Shown here: one piece after another, positions 37,596-44,920 of the stretch
Position numbering within the stretch: the first letter of the stretch is position 1
Layout of the letters: every line of letters starts with the position of its first letter
Source of the DNA: JAUIIK01 sp963745675
GTDB lineage: Bacteria > Chloroflexota > Chloroflexia > Thermomicrobiales > CFX8
Length of the DNA: 64,000 nt
Reading direction: 5' to 3'
Assembly: GCA_963745675.1 (NCBI GenBank)
Contig: CAVUYM010000013.1
Coordinates: 62,001 to 126,000 of the forward strand
Notes under the pieces: model-generated
Told to the model about the DNA's origin: nothing
The model's database searches: none
Seen by the model: only the letters and a program-made list of their open reading frames with translations
Position numbers and translations under genes: made by a program

Positions 37596-38267
37596 CTACT
37601 CGAACGCGACCACCCGTAGCGGAAACGCATCGAGCCCCTGAACCGGAATCGGCAGGGCGCAGACGAAGACACGCGATTTGCTGAGCTGGTCGAGGTTGGC
37701 GAGGTTCTCGATGAAGGGGATGTCCGCGCCGAGCAAGACGAGGTGGCAGTCCAGATGGCCGGGCGTCAACGGTCCTTCGAGTCCGCTCAGGTCGGTGCCG
37801 ACGAGTTTCACCCCGCGTTCGACGAGCCACTCCATCGCCTCTGCCGTCAGGCTGGGTCGGTGATCAAAGGCCGGGTCGTCCTGTAGATCGACGTAGCCGG
37901 TCTTGAGGAAGACGATATCGCCCTCCCGCACACCACCCGCCTGATCCGCGACGGCTTCTATCTCACCAGCTCCAACCAGACTGTTCTGAGCTAGCACGCT
38001 CAAGTCCAGCACGACCGCTTCGCCGATCAACTGCTCGACCGGAATACTGCCGAGATCGCGGCCATCCGGGATGCAGTGATAGGGAGCTTCGATGTGCGTC
38101 CCGATATGGCTGATCGTCTCAACCCGATGCATGATGTACCAGTCATGATCGACCGGCACATGGTCAGTCAGCTCCTCGGTCCGCCCCCGCTCGATCGCAA
38201 AGGGCCGCGCCCCCTGTCCCGGCACGATTGGCTGCGTCAGGTCGATGATGCGATTGTAGGAGATCAC
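37596..38267 (-). CDS. Cyclase family protein (kynurenine formamidase-like)
   Basis: A 223-residue metal-dependent hydrolase of the cyclase/KynB superfamily. The signature HIGTHIEAPYH near residue 54 supplies the metal-binding residues, and TGYVDLQDDP and GTDLSGLEG with a later LLGADIPFIENL are usual for the family. Members open amide or lactone rings, for example N-formylkynurenine, or act on lactones in catabolism. It is the last gene of the large minus-strand cassette, about 70 bp beyond the hydrolase gene. A role in ring or lactone hydrolysis of the pathway intermediate is possible. A truncated copy lies at 13.4-13.8 kb. Confidence 0.85.
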   Translation of the reverse strand: MISYNRIIDLTQPIVPGQGARPFAIERGRTEELTDHVPVDHDWYIMHRVETISHIGTHIEAPYHCIPDGRDLGSIPVEQLIGEAVVLDLSVLAQNSLVGAGEIEAVADQAGGVREGDIVFLKTGYVDLQDDPAFDHRPSLTAEAMEWLVERGVKLVGTDLSGLEGPLTPGHLDCHLVLLGADIPFIENLANLDQLSKSRVFVCALPIPVQGLDAFPLRVVAFE

Positions 38268-38334
38268 AGGATTGTCCGTTCATGACACTCAGTGCTGTAC
38301 AGCGGCGCGTTAGAGGACCGTTCAGGTCAAAGAG

Positions 38335-39327
38335 CTATCCGACTAGCCGATACTGCTCGCCCTCAACCACGGCACGATCCTCATCCACCAGCTTCTGGAG
38401 GTGCATCGAGATGGTGGCTTTGCCGGCCGGGAGGAGGTGGGGGAGGATCTCTTTGTAGATCAGCGGTGGGATGTCGTCGAGGGTCAGCGGGCCATGTTCG
38501 GCGAGCGCGTTGACGATCTGTTGCTCGCGATCCAGCCGGTGCTGGATGTATTCCTCGATCTTCGCGCCGGCGTCGGGAACAACCGGGCCGTGGCCGGGCA
38601 GGACGGCGCTGAAGGGTTCGGCTTCGTGCAGCGCCAGCAGACGCCGCAGGCTGGCAATGTACTCGGCGACGGAGCCGTTCGGCGGGAAGATACCGACGCT
38701 ACCGAAGCCGGAGATCATGTCGCCGGCCAGCAGCATGTTCTGGCGTGAGTCGATGAAGCAGAGATGGCCTGGCGAGTGACCGGGTGTAAAAACGGGCGTC
38801 AAGGTGAATCCTTCACACTCAATCAGCGCTTCGTGATCGAGCCAGTAATCCACTTCCAGATCAGGCGAGAAACGCTCGATCTGCTCTTTCTCCAGCGGCG
38901 GCGCGTAGACCGGCGCGCCGGTCAGCTTCTTTAGCTGCTCGGCCCCACCAACGTGGTCGGGATGGCAGTGGGTCAGGATGATGCGCGCGATACGCGTTGG
39001 GTCGATGCCAGCGTCGGCGAAGGCGCTCTCGAACAGATCGAAGCCTTCTGGACGACCGCTATCGATCAGCGTCAGCGGCCCTTCGGCGATGTTGCCAAGC
39101 AGGTAGCAGTTCGTCGGCTGGCCTGCCATCATGCCTTCGTTTGGAATCGCGATCAGATGCGCCGGAGCGTCAGGGTCTGTCGGCGTCCGTTCCGCCGCCA
39201 AACGCGCCTCTTCTTCAGCACGTTTCTGATCGACCTCATCATCGGAGATATCGATGCGTTCGAGGGCAGGGGCGTTGGGGTAGACGGGCAGGAAGCGGCC
39301 GGTTGCGAGGGCGATGCGCCAGGTCAT
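38335..39327 (-). CDS. Metallo-beta-lactamase-fold hydrolase with winged-helix tail
   Basis: A 330-residue protein. The binuclear zinc motif HCHPDHVGG is near residue 119, with later ligands in FTPGHSPGHL, AGDMI and PGHG. The last about 75 residues form a winged-helix domain (LTLDDIPPLIYKEILPHLLPAG), the arrangement of LACTB2-like proteins. Such enzymes may act as thioesterases, glyoxalase II-like hydrolases or nucleases; the setting among CoA enzymes favours a thioester or ester substrate. The N-terminal 60 residues are unusual. Its ribosome site (ggagggag) lies at the very end of a G-rich palindromic repeat. Confidence 0.85.
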   Translation of the reverse strand: MTWRIALATGRFLPVYPNAPALERIDISDDEVDQKRAEEEARLAAERTPTDPDAPAHLIAIPNEGMMAGQPTNCYLLGNIAEGPLTLIDSGRPEGFDLFESAFADAGIDPTRIARIILTHCHPDHVGGAEQLKKLTGAPVYAPPLEKEQIERFSPDLEVDYWLDHEALIECEGFTLTPVFTPGHSPGHLCFIDSRQNMLLAGDMISGFGSVGIFPPNGSVAEYIASLRRLLALHEAEPFSAVLPGHGPVVPDAGAKIEEYIQHRLDREQQIVNALAEHGPLTLDDIPPLIYKEILPHLLPAGKATISMHLQKLVDEDRAVVEGEQYRLVG

Positions 39328-39333
39328 GGGGCG

Positions 39334-39465
39334 GCTCCCTCCCCTGTCCCCTCCCTCGAAACCAAGGGAGGGGGATCTTGACGAAGCTCGTGAATTCCAT
39401 GTGCTACGCGGGTCAGGCCTCTATTCCCCTCCCTCGAATTCGAGGGAGGGGTTAGGGGAGGGAGC
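39334..39465. repeat. C/G-rich palindromic repeat before the hydrolase gene
   Basis: Arms of 25 bp (39334-39358 and 39441-39465; core gctccctcccctgtcccctc) are inverted with two or three mismatches. Inner smaller palindromes ccctccctcgaattcgaggg are also present. The outer end on the minus strand reads ggggagggagc directly before the hydrolase start codon. Related elements lie at 44793, 47082, 49404 and 50161. Confidence 0.8.
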
Positions 39466-39472
39466 GTCTTCA

Positions 39473-39919
39473 CTACGCAGGCTCAAACTTCGGCAAGGTA
39501 ATCTCATCCGTCACGTCGTCGTATACGATCTGGACCGGCATGCCAACCTTGACAGTGTCCATAATCGTCTGGAATCTGGCTTCTGGTTCGTCACTCTCGT
39601 CAGCGACATTGATGATGTGAGTCATCAGCTTCGGGCCCTCTTCGAGCTCGACCATCGCGACAACGTAGGGCGCGTCAAAGCCGGGCCAGGCGCTGCGCTG
39701 GGTCGGGATAACGGCGAAGCCATAGACCTCGCCCTTGCCTGAGACCGCCTCCCAGGAGAGGTTGGTCGAGCCGGTATAGGGGCTGATGCCGCGCGGATAG
39801 AAGAAGAATTTGCCGGTGTCGTTGCACTTCTGGATCTTCATCGCATGTTCTTTGAGACTGTCCCAATAGGGCTTCGTCACCGGATCCGGCTTCGGCAGCG
39901 GCTTGTTGTAATCGGCCAT
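39473..39919 (-). CDS. DUF35/OB-fold acyl-CoA-associated protein
   Basis: A 148-residue protein of the DUF35 family: a rubredoxin-like N-terminus followed by an OB-fold (GKGEVYGFAVIPTQ, PYVVAMVELEEGPKL, VGMPVQIVYDD). The N-terminal zinc ribbon is degenerate: only one Cys (in IQKCND) of the usual four remains, and YPRGISPYTG keeps the loop but not the metal ligands. DUF35 proteins partner thiolase-like Ltp proteins, which lie directly upstream (40033-41190). A complex between the two is therefore likely, with DUF35 helping to bind the acyl-CoA. The start has aagggacc before ATG. Confidence 0.8.
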   Translation of the reverse strand: MADYNKPLPKPDPVTKPYWDSLKEHAMKIQKCNDTGKFFFYPRGISPYTGSTNLSWEAVSGKGEVYGFAVIPTQRSAWPGFDAPYVVAMVELEEGPKLMTHIINVADESDEPEARFQTIMDTVKVGMPVQIVYDDVTDEITLPKFEPA

Positions 39920-39935
39920 TGTTGGTCCCTTCGAG

Positions 39936-40031
39936 ATAGGGAATAGGTGACAGGTTACAGGGGATAGCAGAGATGCTAATCATCGAAACCCCGGGTTTCC
40001 TACAACCTACTCACTACAAACTACAAACTTT
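39936..40031. repeat. Intercistronic repeat family A, copy 1
   Basis: The spacer between the Ltp-like and DUF35 genes holds agggaataggtgacagg with gatagcag, then cctacaacctactcactac, the marks of a repeat seen in six spacers of this cassette. It runs from the stop of one gene to the ribosome site of the next. Confidence 0.7.
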
Positions 40032-40032
40032 C

Positions 40033-41190
40033 TTATCCTCGCTCCAGAATCACCGTCGCGGCCGATGACAGGAGGCCACCGGTGCCGTGGACGAGGGCGA
40101 GTTCGATGTCTTCGACCTGGCGCGGCGCTTCGAATTCACGTCGAAGCTGCTGGACACCCTCGATCAGGGCGAACATGCCGTACATGCCGGTGTGGGTGTA
40201 GGCCAGGCCGCCGCCGCTGGTGTTCATCGGGAACTCGCCGCCCGGTTCGATCCGGCCGCCGCTGACGAAGTCGCCGCCTTCGCCCTTCGCGCAGAAGCCA
40301 AGCTCTTCGAGCGTGACGAGCACGGTGTAGGTGAAGGAGTCGTAGATCATTGCCAGATCGAGATCGTCATGGGTGACGCCAGCCATCTTCATCGCCTCAG
40401 CGCCCGAAACCTTGGCTGCGAAGCTGGTGAAGTCGGGCATCGCCGAGATCATCGCGTGGTCGTGGCTCTCGCCGGCACCCTTGACGAGCACCGGTGTCTG
40501 CTTGAGATCCTTGGCGCGTTCGGCGCTGGTCATGACCAGCGAGCCGCCGCCATCGGTGACGAGGCAGACATCGTGGCGGTTGAAGGGCCAGACGATGAGC
40601 GGTGAATCGAAGACATCCTGGACGGTGATCTCGCCACGGCCGTAGTAGAGCGCTCGCGGATTGTGCTGGGCCCACTTCCATGCGGCAACGGCGATGTTGG
40701 CGAGCTGTTCCTTGGTCGTGCCGTATTTAGCCATGTGGCGTGAGGCCGCCATGCCGTAGGCACCGACCGGCTGGGGCAAACCCCAGGGCGCTTCGAACTG
40801 ACCGCGCAGCGAATCGGGCGGCATCGAGCGGCCCGGCGCGCCGACGCGGGAGCGTCCGCTCTCTCCGTGGGTGATCAGGACAACGTCGGCTTTGCCGGTC
40901 GCGATCGCCATCGCGGCGTGGCCGACGTGGATCACGAACGACGAGCCGCCAACGGCCGTGCCGTCGGTGAAACGGGGCACGAAGCCCATGTACTCGGCGA
41001 TCTCGTAGGGCGCGAAGCCAGCCGTGCAGATGCCGTCGACATCGGAAATCGACAGCCCGGCATCTTCCAGCGCGTTCATCGCCGATTCGGCATGGAGCAT
41101 GATCGCCGGTTTATCCGGAATCAGCCCCAACTCATTGGTCAGTCCCGCCCCTACAATGGCGGCCTTGTTGGAAATCGACATGTGTGTCAT
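40033..41190 (-). CDS. Thiolase-family, Ltp/SCPx-like protein without active-site Cys
   Basis: A 385-residue thiolase-fold protein. At the position of the nucleophilic Cys the sequence is AVGGSSFVIHVG, so classical thiolysis is unlikely. The C-terminal loop is NTSGGGLAYTHTGMYG, and the domain before it has YDSFTYTVLVTLEELGF, where Ltp-type retro-aldolases carry catalytic Tyr residues. Such proteins, paired with DUF35, cleave beta-hydroxy-acyl-CoA side chains of steroids by retro-aldol reaction. Here a DUF35 gene follows immediately. The start at 41190 follows aaaggacc; an ATG three codons later is also possible. Precise substrate unknown. Confidence 0.8.
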   Translation of the reverse strand: MTHMSISNKAAIVGAGLTNELGLIPDKPAIMLHAESAMNALEDAGLSISDVDGICTAGFAPYEIAEYMGFVPRFTDGTAVGGSSFVIHVGHAAMAIATGKADVVLITHGESGRSRVGAPGRSMPPDSLRGQFEAPWGLPQPVGAYGMAASRHMAKYGTTKEQLANIAVAAWKWAQHNPRALYYGRGEITVQDVFDSPLIVWPFNRHDVCLVTDGGGSLVMTSAERAKDLKQTPVLVKGAGESHDHAMISAMPDFTSFAAKVSGAEAMKMAGVTHDDLDLAMIYDSFTYTVLVTLEELGFCAKGEGGDFVSGGRIEPGGEFPMNTSGGGLAYTHTGMYGMFALIEGVQQLRREFEAPRQVEDIELALVHGTGGLLSSAATVILERG

Positions 41191-41206
41191 TGGTCCTTTC
41201 TGAACG

Positions 41207-41322
41207 CAGGGAAAGGGAACAGGTAACAGGGAACAGCAGGACCGATCACTGTCACCGTTTCCGGTTTTCCTACAAACTACGTACTACAAACTCCCACTAA
41301 TCCCTAATCCCTCTTTCCTCCC
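41207..41322. repeat. Intercistronic repeat family A, copy 2
   Basis: Contains gggaacaggtaacaggga with acagcag, cctacaaactac and ctaatccctaatccct. It fills the spacer between the DinB-like and Ltp-like genes. Confidence 0.75.
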
Positions 41323-41805
41323 TTACTGTTCGATTCCACCGCGTGCGCCGCTATGGGCACTCATCAGTATCTGTCGGGTCAATTCGGCGTGGCCAGCGTG
41401 TTCGGCGGCATGAGTAGCCGTATTCAACAGAACGGCCCAGCCGTTCATCGGACCGCGACGAGGATGTTCGATGGGTTGCTCCAGGATTTCGGGTGTCAGT
41501 TTCGCCATCGTCGAGTAGATTCGGGGTTTGAGCTCAGCCCAGGAGGCATTGAGATCGTCAATCGAATCGCCTGACGCCACGAATTCCGAATCCCGGTCAC
41601 GATTATCTTCCGCACCACCGAAGAGCGATACGATGCCCTGACGCAGATTGCCCATGATGTGGGTCGATAGTACATAGATGCTGTTCGCCTCATCCGGAAC
41701 GGGCGACTGGTTCAGCATATCGCTGTCCATACCCTCCCCCGCTGCCAGTATCCGCTCAACAGCCCCGGTAATCTGATCAAAATAGGTTTGGACGTCTGGA
41801 TTCAT
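41323..41805 (-). CDS. DinB-superfamily protein
   Basis: A 160-residue four-helix-bundle protein of the DinB/DfsB type. Possible metal ligands are His49 (VLSTHIMGNLRQ) and the late pair in THAAEHAGHAELTRQ, giving the typical triad spacing. Family members include thiol S-transferases (bacillithiol, mycothiol) and proteins of unknown function, so a detoxifying thiol transfer is possible but unproven. The start has gagggaa before ATG. It lies inside the catabolic cassette between repeat-filled spacers. Confidence 0.75.
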   Translation of the reverse strand: MNPDVQTYFDQITGAVERILAAGEGMDSDMLNQSPVPDEANSIYVLSTHIMGNLRQGIVSLFGGAEDNRDRDSEFVASGDSIDDLNASWAELKPRIYSTMAKLTPEILEQPIEHPRRGPMNGWAVLLNTATHAAEHAGHAELTRQILMSAHSGARGGIEQ

Positions 41806-41819
41806 GATTTCCCTCTTCG

Positions 41820-41903
41820 AGGAAGGGAACAGGTAATAGGTAACAGGGAACAGCAGACGATCATGCCCATCTAATCCCTAATCCCTTTTCCCTAATCCCT
41901 ATG
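41820..41903. repeat. Intercistronic repeat family A, copy 3
   Basis: A shorter copy: gggaacaggtaataggtaac, acagcag, then taatccctaatccc. The middle ctacaaactac part is missing. It lies between the first SDR and the DinB-like gene. Confidence 0.7.
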
Positions 41904-41906
41904 CGT

Positions 41907-42926
41907 CTACCAACTTCTTTCGCCCCAGGGTTCGAGCTTCGAGCCCCAGAAGCGCTTGCCGTCGCCGATATCGATCCACTCGCCTTCGGGGATGGCGTTG
42001 ATCGCGGCGGTGACGCCGGGATCGTTGACCTGTTCGATTTCGAAGCGGTCGCCGAAGGCTTTTGGAACGACCTCGATCAGCTCATCGACCGACCAGCGGT
42101 GGTCGGCCTTCAGGGTTTTGATGACCTTGGGCTGCGACATCAGCGTCATGTTGTAGCCGAAAGAGCCGAAAAGGTGGCCGTTGATATCGGACGCTTCGTC
42201 GGAGGCCAGGAAGGCGACGAGTGGCGCGACATTGTCAGGGTCGCGCTCGGTCCCAATCGCCAGCTCGCTCGGAAGCTTGCCGGTGTCGGCGACGGCTTCG
42301 ACAGCACGCGGGATCGAGTCGATCATGCGGGTCGAACCGCTCGGCAGGATCGCGTTGGCGGTCACCCCGCCGTAGCGGCTGAGCGAGTTGGCCAACACCA
42401 GTGTCAGGCCGATGATGCCGGCCTTAGCGGCGGCATAGTTCGGCTGGCCCGGCGCGCCAAAGGCGGAGTTGGAGGACATGTTGATGATCCTGCCGCCCTC
42501 GCGCCGCTCGCGAAAGTGGACCGAAGCCCACTTCGACGTGTTGTAGGTTCCTTTGAGATGGACGTCGACGACCTGATCCCATTCGTCTTCGCTCATATTG
42601 AAGATCATGCGGTCACGCAGAATCCCGGCGACGTTGACCAGGATGTCCAGCTTGCCGAAATTGTCGATGGCCTGCTGGATCATGGCCTCGGCAGCTTCGT
42701 AGTCGCTAACTGAATCGGTGTTGGCGACGGCCTGGCCGCCGGCGGCGATGATCTCATCGGCGACCTGCTGGGCGACTGAAGTGTCCTCGCCCTCACCGGT
42801 TAGCGCCGCGCCGAGGTCATTGACGACGACCGACGCGCCTTCCTGTGCCAGTAGCAGCGCCACGCCACGGCCGATACCTCGTCCGGCCCCGGTGACGACT
42901 GCGGATTTTCCATCAAGCATTCCCAT
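41907..42926 (-). CDS. SDR-family dehydrogenase, HSD17B4/MFE-2-like (copy 1)
   Basis: A 339-residue NAD(P)-dependent dehydrogenase. The start at 42926 (MGMLDGKSAVV) follows gaggaac; 23 residues of the longer frame are upstream sequence. Cofactor motif TGAGRGIG, the NVAG segment, catalytic Ser in INMSSNSAFG and Y-A-A-A-K (near residue 165) are all present. The insert with LRDRMIFNM and a C-terminal extension of about 80 residues are typical of the dehydrogenase part of peroxisomal-type multifunctional enzyme 2. Oxidation of a 3-hydroxyacyl-CoA is expected. It is paralogous to the next SDR gene upstream in the operon. Confidence 0.88.
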   Translation of the reverse strand: MGMLDGKSAVVTGAGRGIGRGVALLLAQEGASVVVNDLGAALTGEGEDTSVAQQVADEIIAAGGQAVANTDSVSDYEAAEAMIQQAIDNFGKLDILVNVAGILRDRMIFNMSEDEWDQVVDVHLKGTYNTSKWASVHFRERREGGRIINMSSNSAFGAPGQPNYAAAKAGIIGLTLVLANSLSRYGGVTANAILPSGSTRMIDSIPRAVEAVADTGKLPSELAIGTERDPDNVAPLVAFLASDEASDINGHLFGSFGYNMTLMSQPKVIKTLKADHRWSVDELIEVVPKAFGDRFEIEQVNDPGVTAAINAIPEGEWIDIGDGKRFWGSKLEPWGERSW

Positions 42927-42971
42927 AGTGTTCCTCGCTCCTCCTCCATCGACGGCTTGCTTTGATGTCTT

Positions 42972-43048
42972 CGTAGGGATGGAGCTTGTCTCCACCCGTT
43001 TTGATTCTCGAATCCCGTTTCCGGGTGGAGATGAACTCCACCCCTACG
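42972..43048. repeat. 27-bp imperfect inverted repeat between SDR genes
   Basis: Arms cgtagggatggagcttgtct... (42972-42998) and its inverted form (43022-43048) differ at about three positions, with a 23-nt loop that itself can fold (gattctcgaatc). It fills the spacer of the two SDR genes and could act as an intercistronic hairpin. Confidence 0.7.
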
Positions 43049-43057
43049 AACTACGGA

Positions 43058-44095
43058 CTATTCTTTCGCGTCGTAATAGAGATCGCGTGTCCAGAGCTCG
43101 ACGCCTTCAGCGATCTTTTCCCAGGCACTGGCTTCTTGCAGTTGCTGTGTGACGCTCGTCGGCCGGCTCAGACGGTCAGCGGTGCCCTGGACCGGCGGGA
43201 CGATGTGATCACCGGAGAATTCTGGCATGAAGCGCGCCAGTTCTTGCGGTGTCCAGCGCTTGTCGGACTGGTAGACGTCGCCAAGCTCCCATGATGAGTG
43301 AATCGCGATATCGTAGCCGCGGACACTGAAGAAATGGCCATTGATGTTGGACGCGGCGTCGGTCGCGAGATAGGCGACGAAGGGCGCGACGTTGGCGGGA
43401 TTGCCCATATCGGTGTCGTCTTCTTCGGCAATCTCGCTCGGCAGCTTGCCGGTCTCTTCTTTGATCGCCTGCGCCCGTGGCGTCGAGTCGATCATACGGG
43501 TTGCGGCATAGGGCAGGATCGCGTTGGCCGTCACCCCGCCATAGCGGTTCATCGAGTTGGCCAGCACAGCGGTCAAGCCGAGGATGCCGTACTTGGCGGC
43601 GGCGTAGTTCGGCTGTCCGGCTGCGCCCCAGGCCGAGCCTGAGGAGAAGTTGATGAAGCGGCCACCCTCGCGCCGTTCGCGGAAATGGACCGAAGCCCAC
43701 TTGCAGGTGTTGTAGGTGCCTTTGAGGTGGACGTCGATGACGGCGTCCCACTCTTCTTCATCCATATTGAAGATCATGCGGTCGCGCAGGATTCCGGCCA
43801 CGTTGACCAGAATATCGAGCTTGCCGTAGTTGTCGACCGCCTGCTGGACCATCGCTTCGGCGGCTTCGTAGTCGGTGATCGAATCGGTGTTGGCGCTGGC
43901 GGTACCGCCGGCGGCAGTGATCTCGTTGACGACCTGTTGAGCGATCGACTCATCGCCACCCTCGCCAGCCAGTCCAGCGCCGATGTCGTTGACGACGACC
44001 GCGGCTCCTTCAGAGGCCAGCAGCTTGGCGACTGCCTTGCCGATGCCACGTCCCGCGCCGGTGACGATGGCGGATTTACCATCCAGATTTCCCAT
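43058..44095 (-). CDS. SDR-family dehydrogenase, HSD17B4/MFE-2-like (copy 2)
   Basis: A 345-residue paralogue of the following SDR. It has TGAGRGIG at the cofactor site, Ser in INFSSGSAWG and Y-A-A-A-K at the active site, and the same MIFNM insert. The start is secured by gggaggtcc before ATG. The two differ mainly in the substrate loop after residue 185 and in the C-terminal extension, which here includes HSSWELGD. They may therefore oxidise two different hydroxyacyl-CoA intermediates or stereoisomers of one pathway. Confidence 0.88.
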   Translation of the reverse strand: MGNLDGKSAIVTGAGRGIGKAVAKLLASEGAAVVVNDIGAGLAGEGGDESIAQQVVNEITAAGGTASANTDSITDYEAAEAMVQQAVDNYGKLDILVNVAGILRDRMIFNMDEEEWDAVIDVHLKGTYNTCKWASVHFRERREGGRFINFSSGSAWGAAGQPNYAAAKYGILGLTAVLANSMNRYGGVTANAILPYAATRMIDSTPRAQAIKEETGKLPSEIAEEDDTDMGNPANVAPFVAYLATDAASNINGHFFSVRGYDIAIHSSWELGDVYQSDKRWTPQELARFMPEFSGDHIVPPVQGTADRLSRPTSVTQQLQEASAWEKIAEGVELWTRDLYYDAKE

Positions 44096-44119
44096 GTGGA
44101 CCTCCCTCTGCTTTTCTCT

Positions 44120-44761
44120 CTACCAGTCTTCTAGCTGATGAAAGGTGATGTTGTGTTCCTCTCGATCCCAGATCGCGTACTGACCGACGGATAACGCTCC
44201 TGGATTGATCAAATAGTTGCGGACGGCTGAGAGCTTCAGCGTGCCGCGGGCAATATCGAGCGGTCCGCTCTCCGTCCGGGCCGAGCGCACATGGGTGTGG
44301 CCGGCAAATGTGATCCAGGAGGCAGGGCGGTAGCCGTTGCTCGTGCCACTGCGCTCAAAGAGCGCTGCGACGGGATCGTGCTGTCCCCAGGGCTCGGCTT
44401 CGTGAACCAGGTGATACTCGTCGGTCCTGACCTCGTCGCCTAATCCGCTCAGAAGATCGAGGGTGAAAGGTTCAACCTGGATTTCTCCCGCAGCCGCCGC
44501 CAGTGCGATCTCCCGTTCGTGATTCCCGTAAACGCCGACGACGTGCCAGCCATCGAGTACCGCTGCGCAACGGTCGGCTTCCTCAACCTTGTCGAAGAGA
44601 TCTCCGAGCAAGGCAATCGTCCCGACTCCCGTCTCACGGCAGTGATCGAGCGCCCGGGTGAGCGTCCTCAGCTCGCCGTGAACATCCGAGAGCACCCCGA
44701 CCCGCGATCCAACCGCAGTGATAGTGGTATCTCCTTCGTCCTCCACGACAGCCAAACTCAA
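44120..44761 (-). CDS. Metallophosphoesterase (YfcE-like)
   Basis: A 213-residue calcineurin-type phosphoesterase. Metal motifs are VLSDVHGE near residue 22, LLGDLFDK, YGNHERE and FAGHTHV, in the right order. Short members of this kind act on phosphodiesters or nucleotides. The nominal start is TTG, with gggag very close; a GTG slightly downstream is an alternative. Why it lies within a CoA-catabolic cassette is not apparent. It may be a passenger or a second-messenger phosphodiesterase. Confidence 0.82.
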   Translation of the reverse strand: MSLAVVEDEGDTTITAVGSRVGVLSDVHGELRTLTRALDHCRETGVGTIALLGDLFDKVEEADRCAAVLDGWHVVGVYGNHEREIALAAAAGEIQVEPFTLDLLSGLGDEVRTDEYHLVHEAEPWGQHDPVAALFERSGTSNGYRPASWITFAGHTHVRSARTESGPLDIARGTLKLSAVRNYLINPGALSVGQYAIWDREEHNITFHQLEDW

Positions 44762-44792
44762 ACTCCCGAGACATCGGGCAGTGTAGCACGAC

Positions 44793-44920
44793 GGCCCTCA
44801 CCCCCGGCCCCTCTCCCAATCCTGGTAGAGGGGAGTAAGAATCGACCATCGATAGCCCTAGCTCTCCAGTTCAGTTCTCCCTCTCCTAAGCTTGGGAGAG
44901 GGGGCTAGGGGGTGAGGGCC
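44793..44920. repeat. C/G-rich long inverted repeat
   Basis: Arms ggccctcacccccggcccct (from 44793) and its near-complement ending at 44920 enclose about 75 bp. The right arm ends at the stop codon of the acyl-CoA ligase gene. It is similar in style to repeats at 39334, 47082, 49404 and 50161. Confidence 0.75.

Larger units (their letters stand above)
37237..38042. repeat. ~800-bp direct repeat, copy B
   Basis: Matches 13027-13824 in the same direction. It starts at the very last base of the inserted element and includes the NHL 3' end, its hairpin and the cyclase 3' part. A 9-bp expansion (ggggcgtta) after the NHL stop and scattered substitutions distinguish it from copy A. Confidence 0.85.

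Noticed and set aside
41901..42713. 270-codon plus-strand frame over the first SDR
   Set aside because: Antisense of a clearly conserved SDR gene; composition is that of a mirrored frame.
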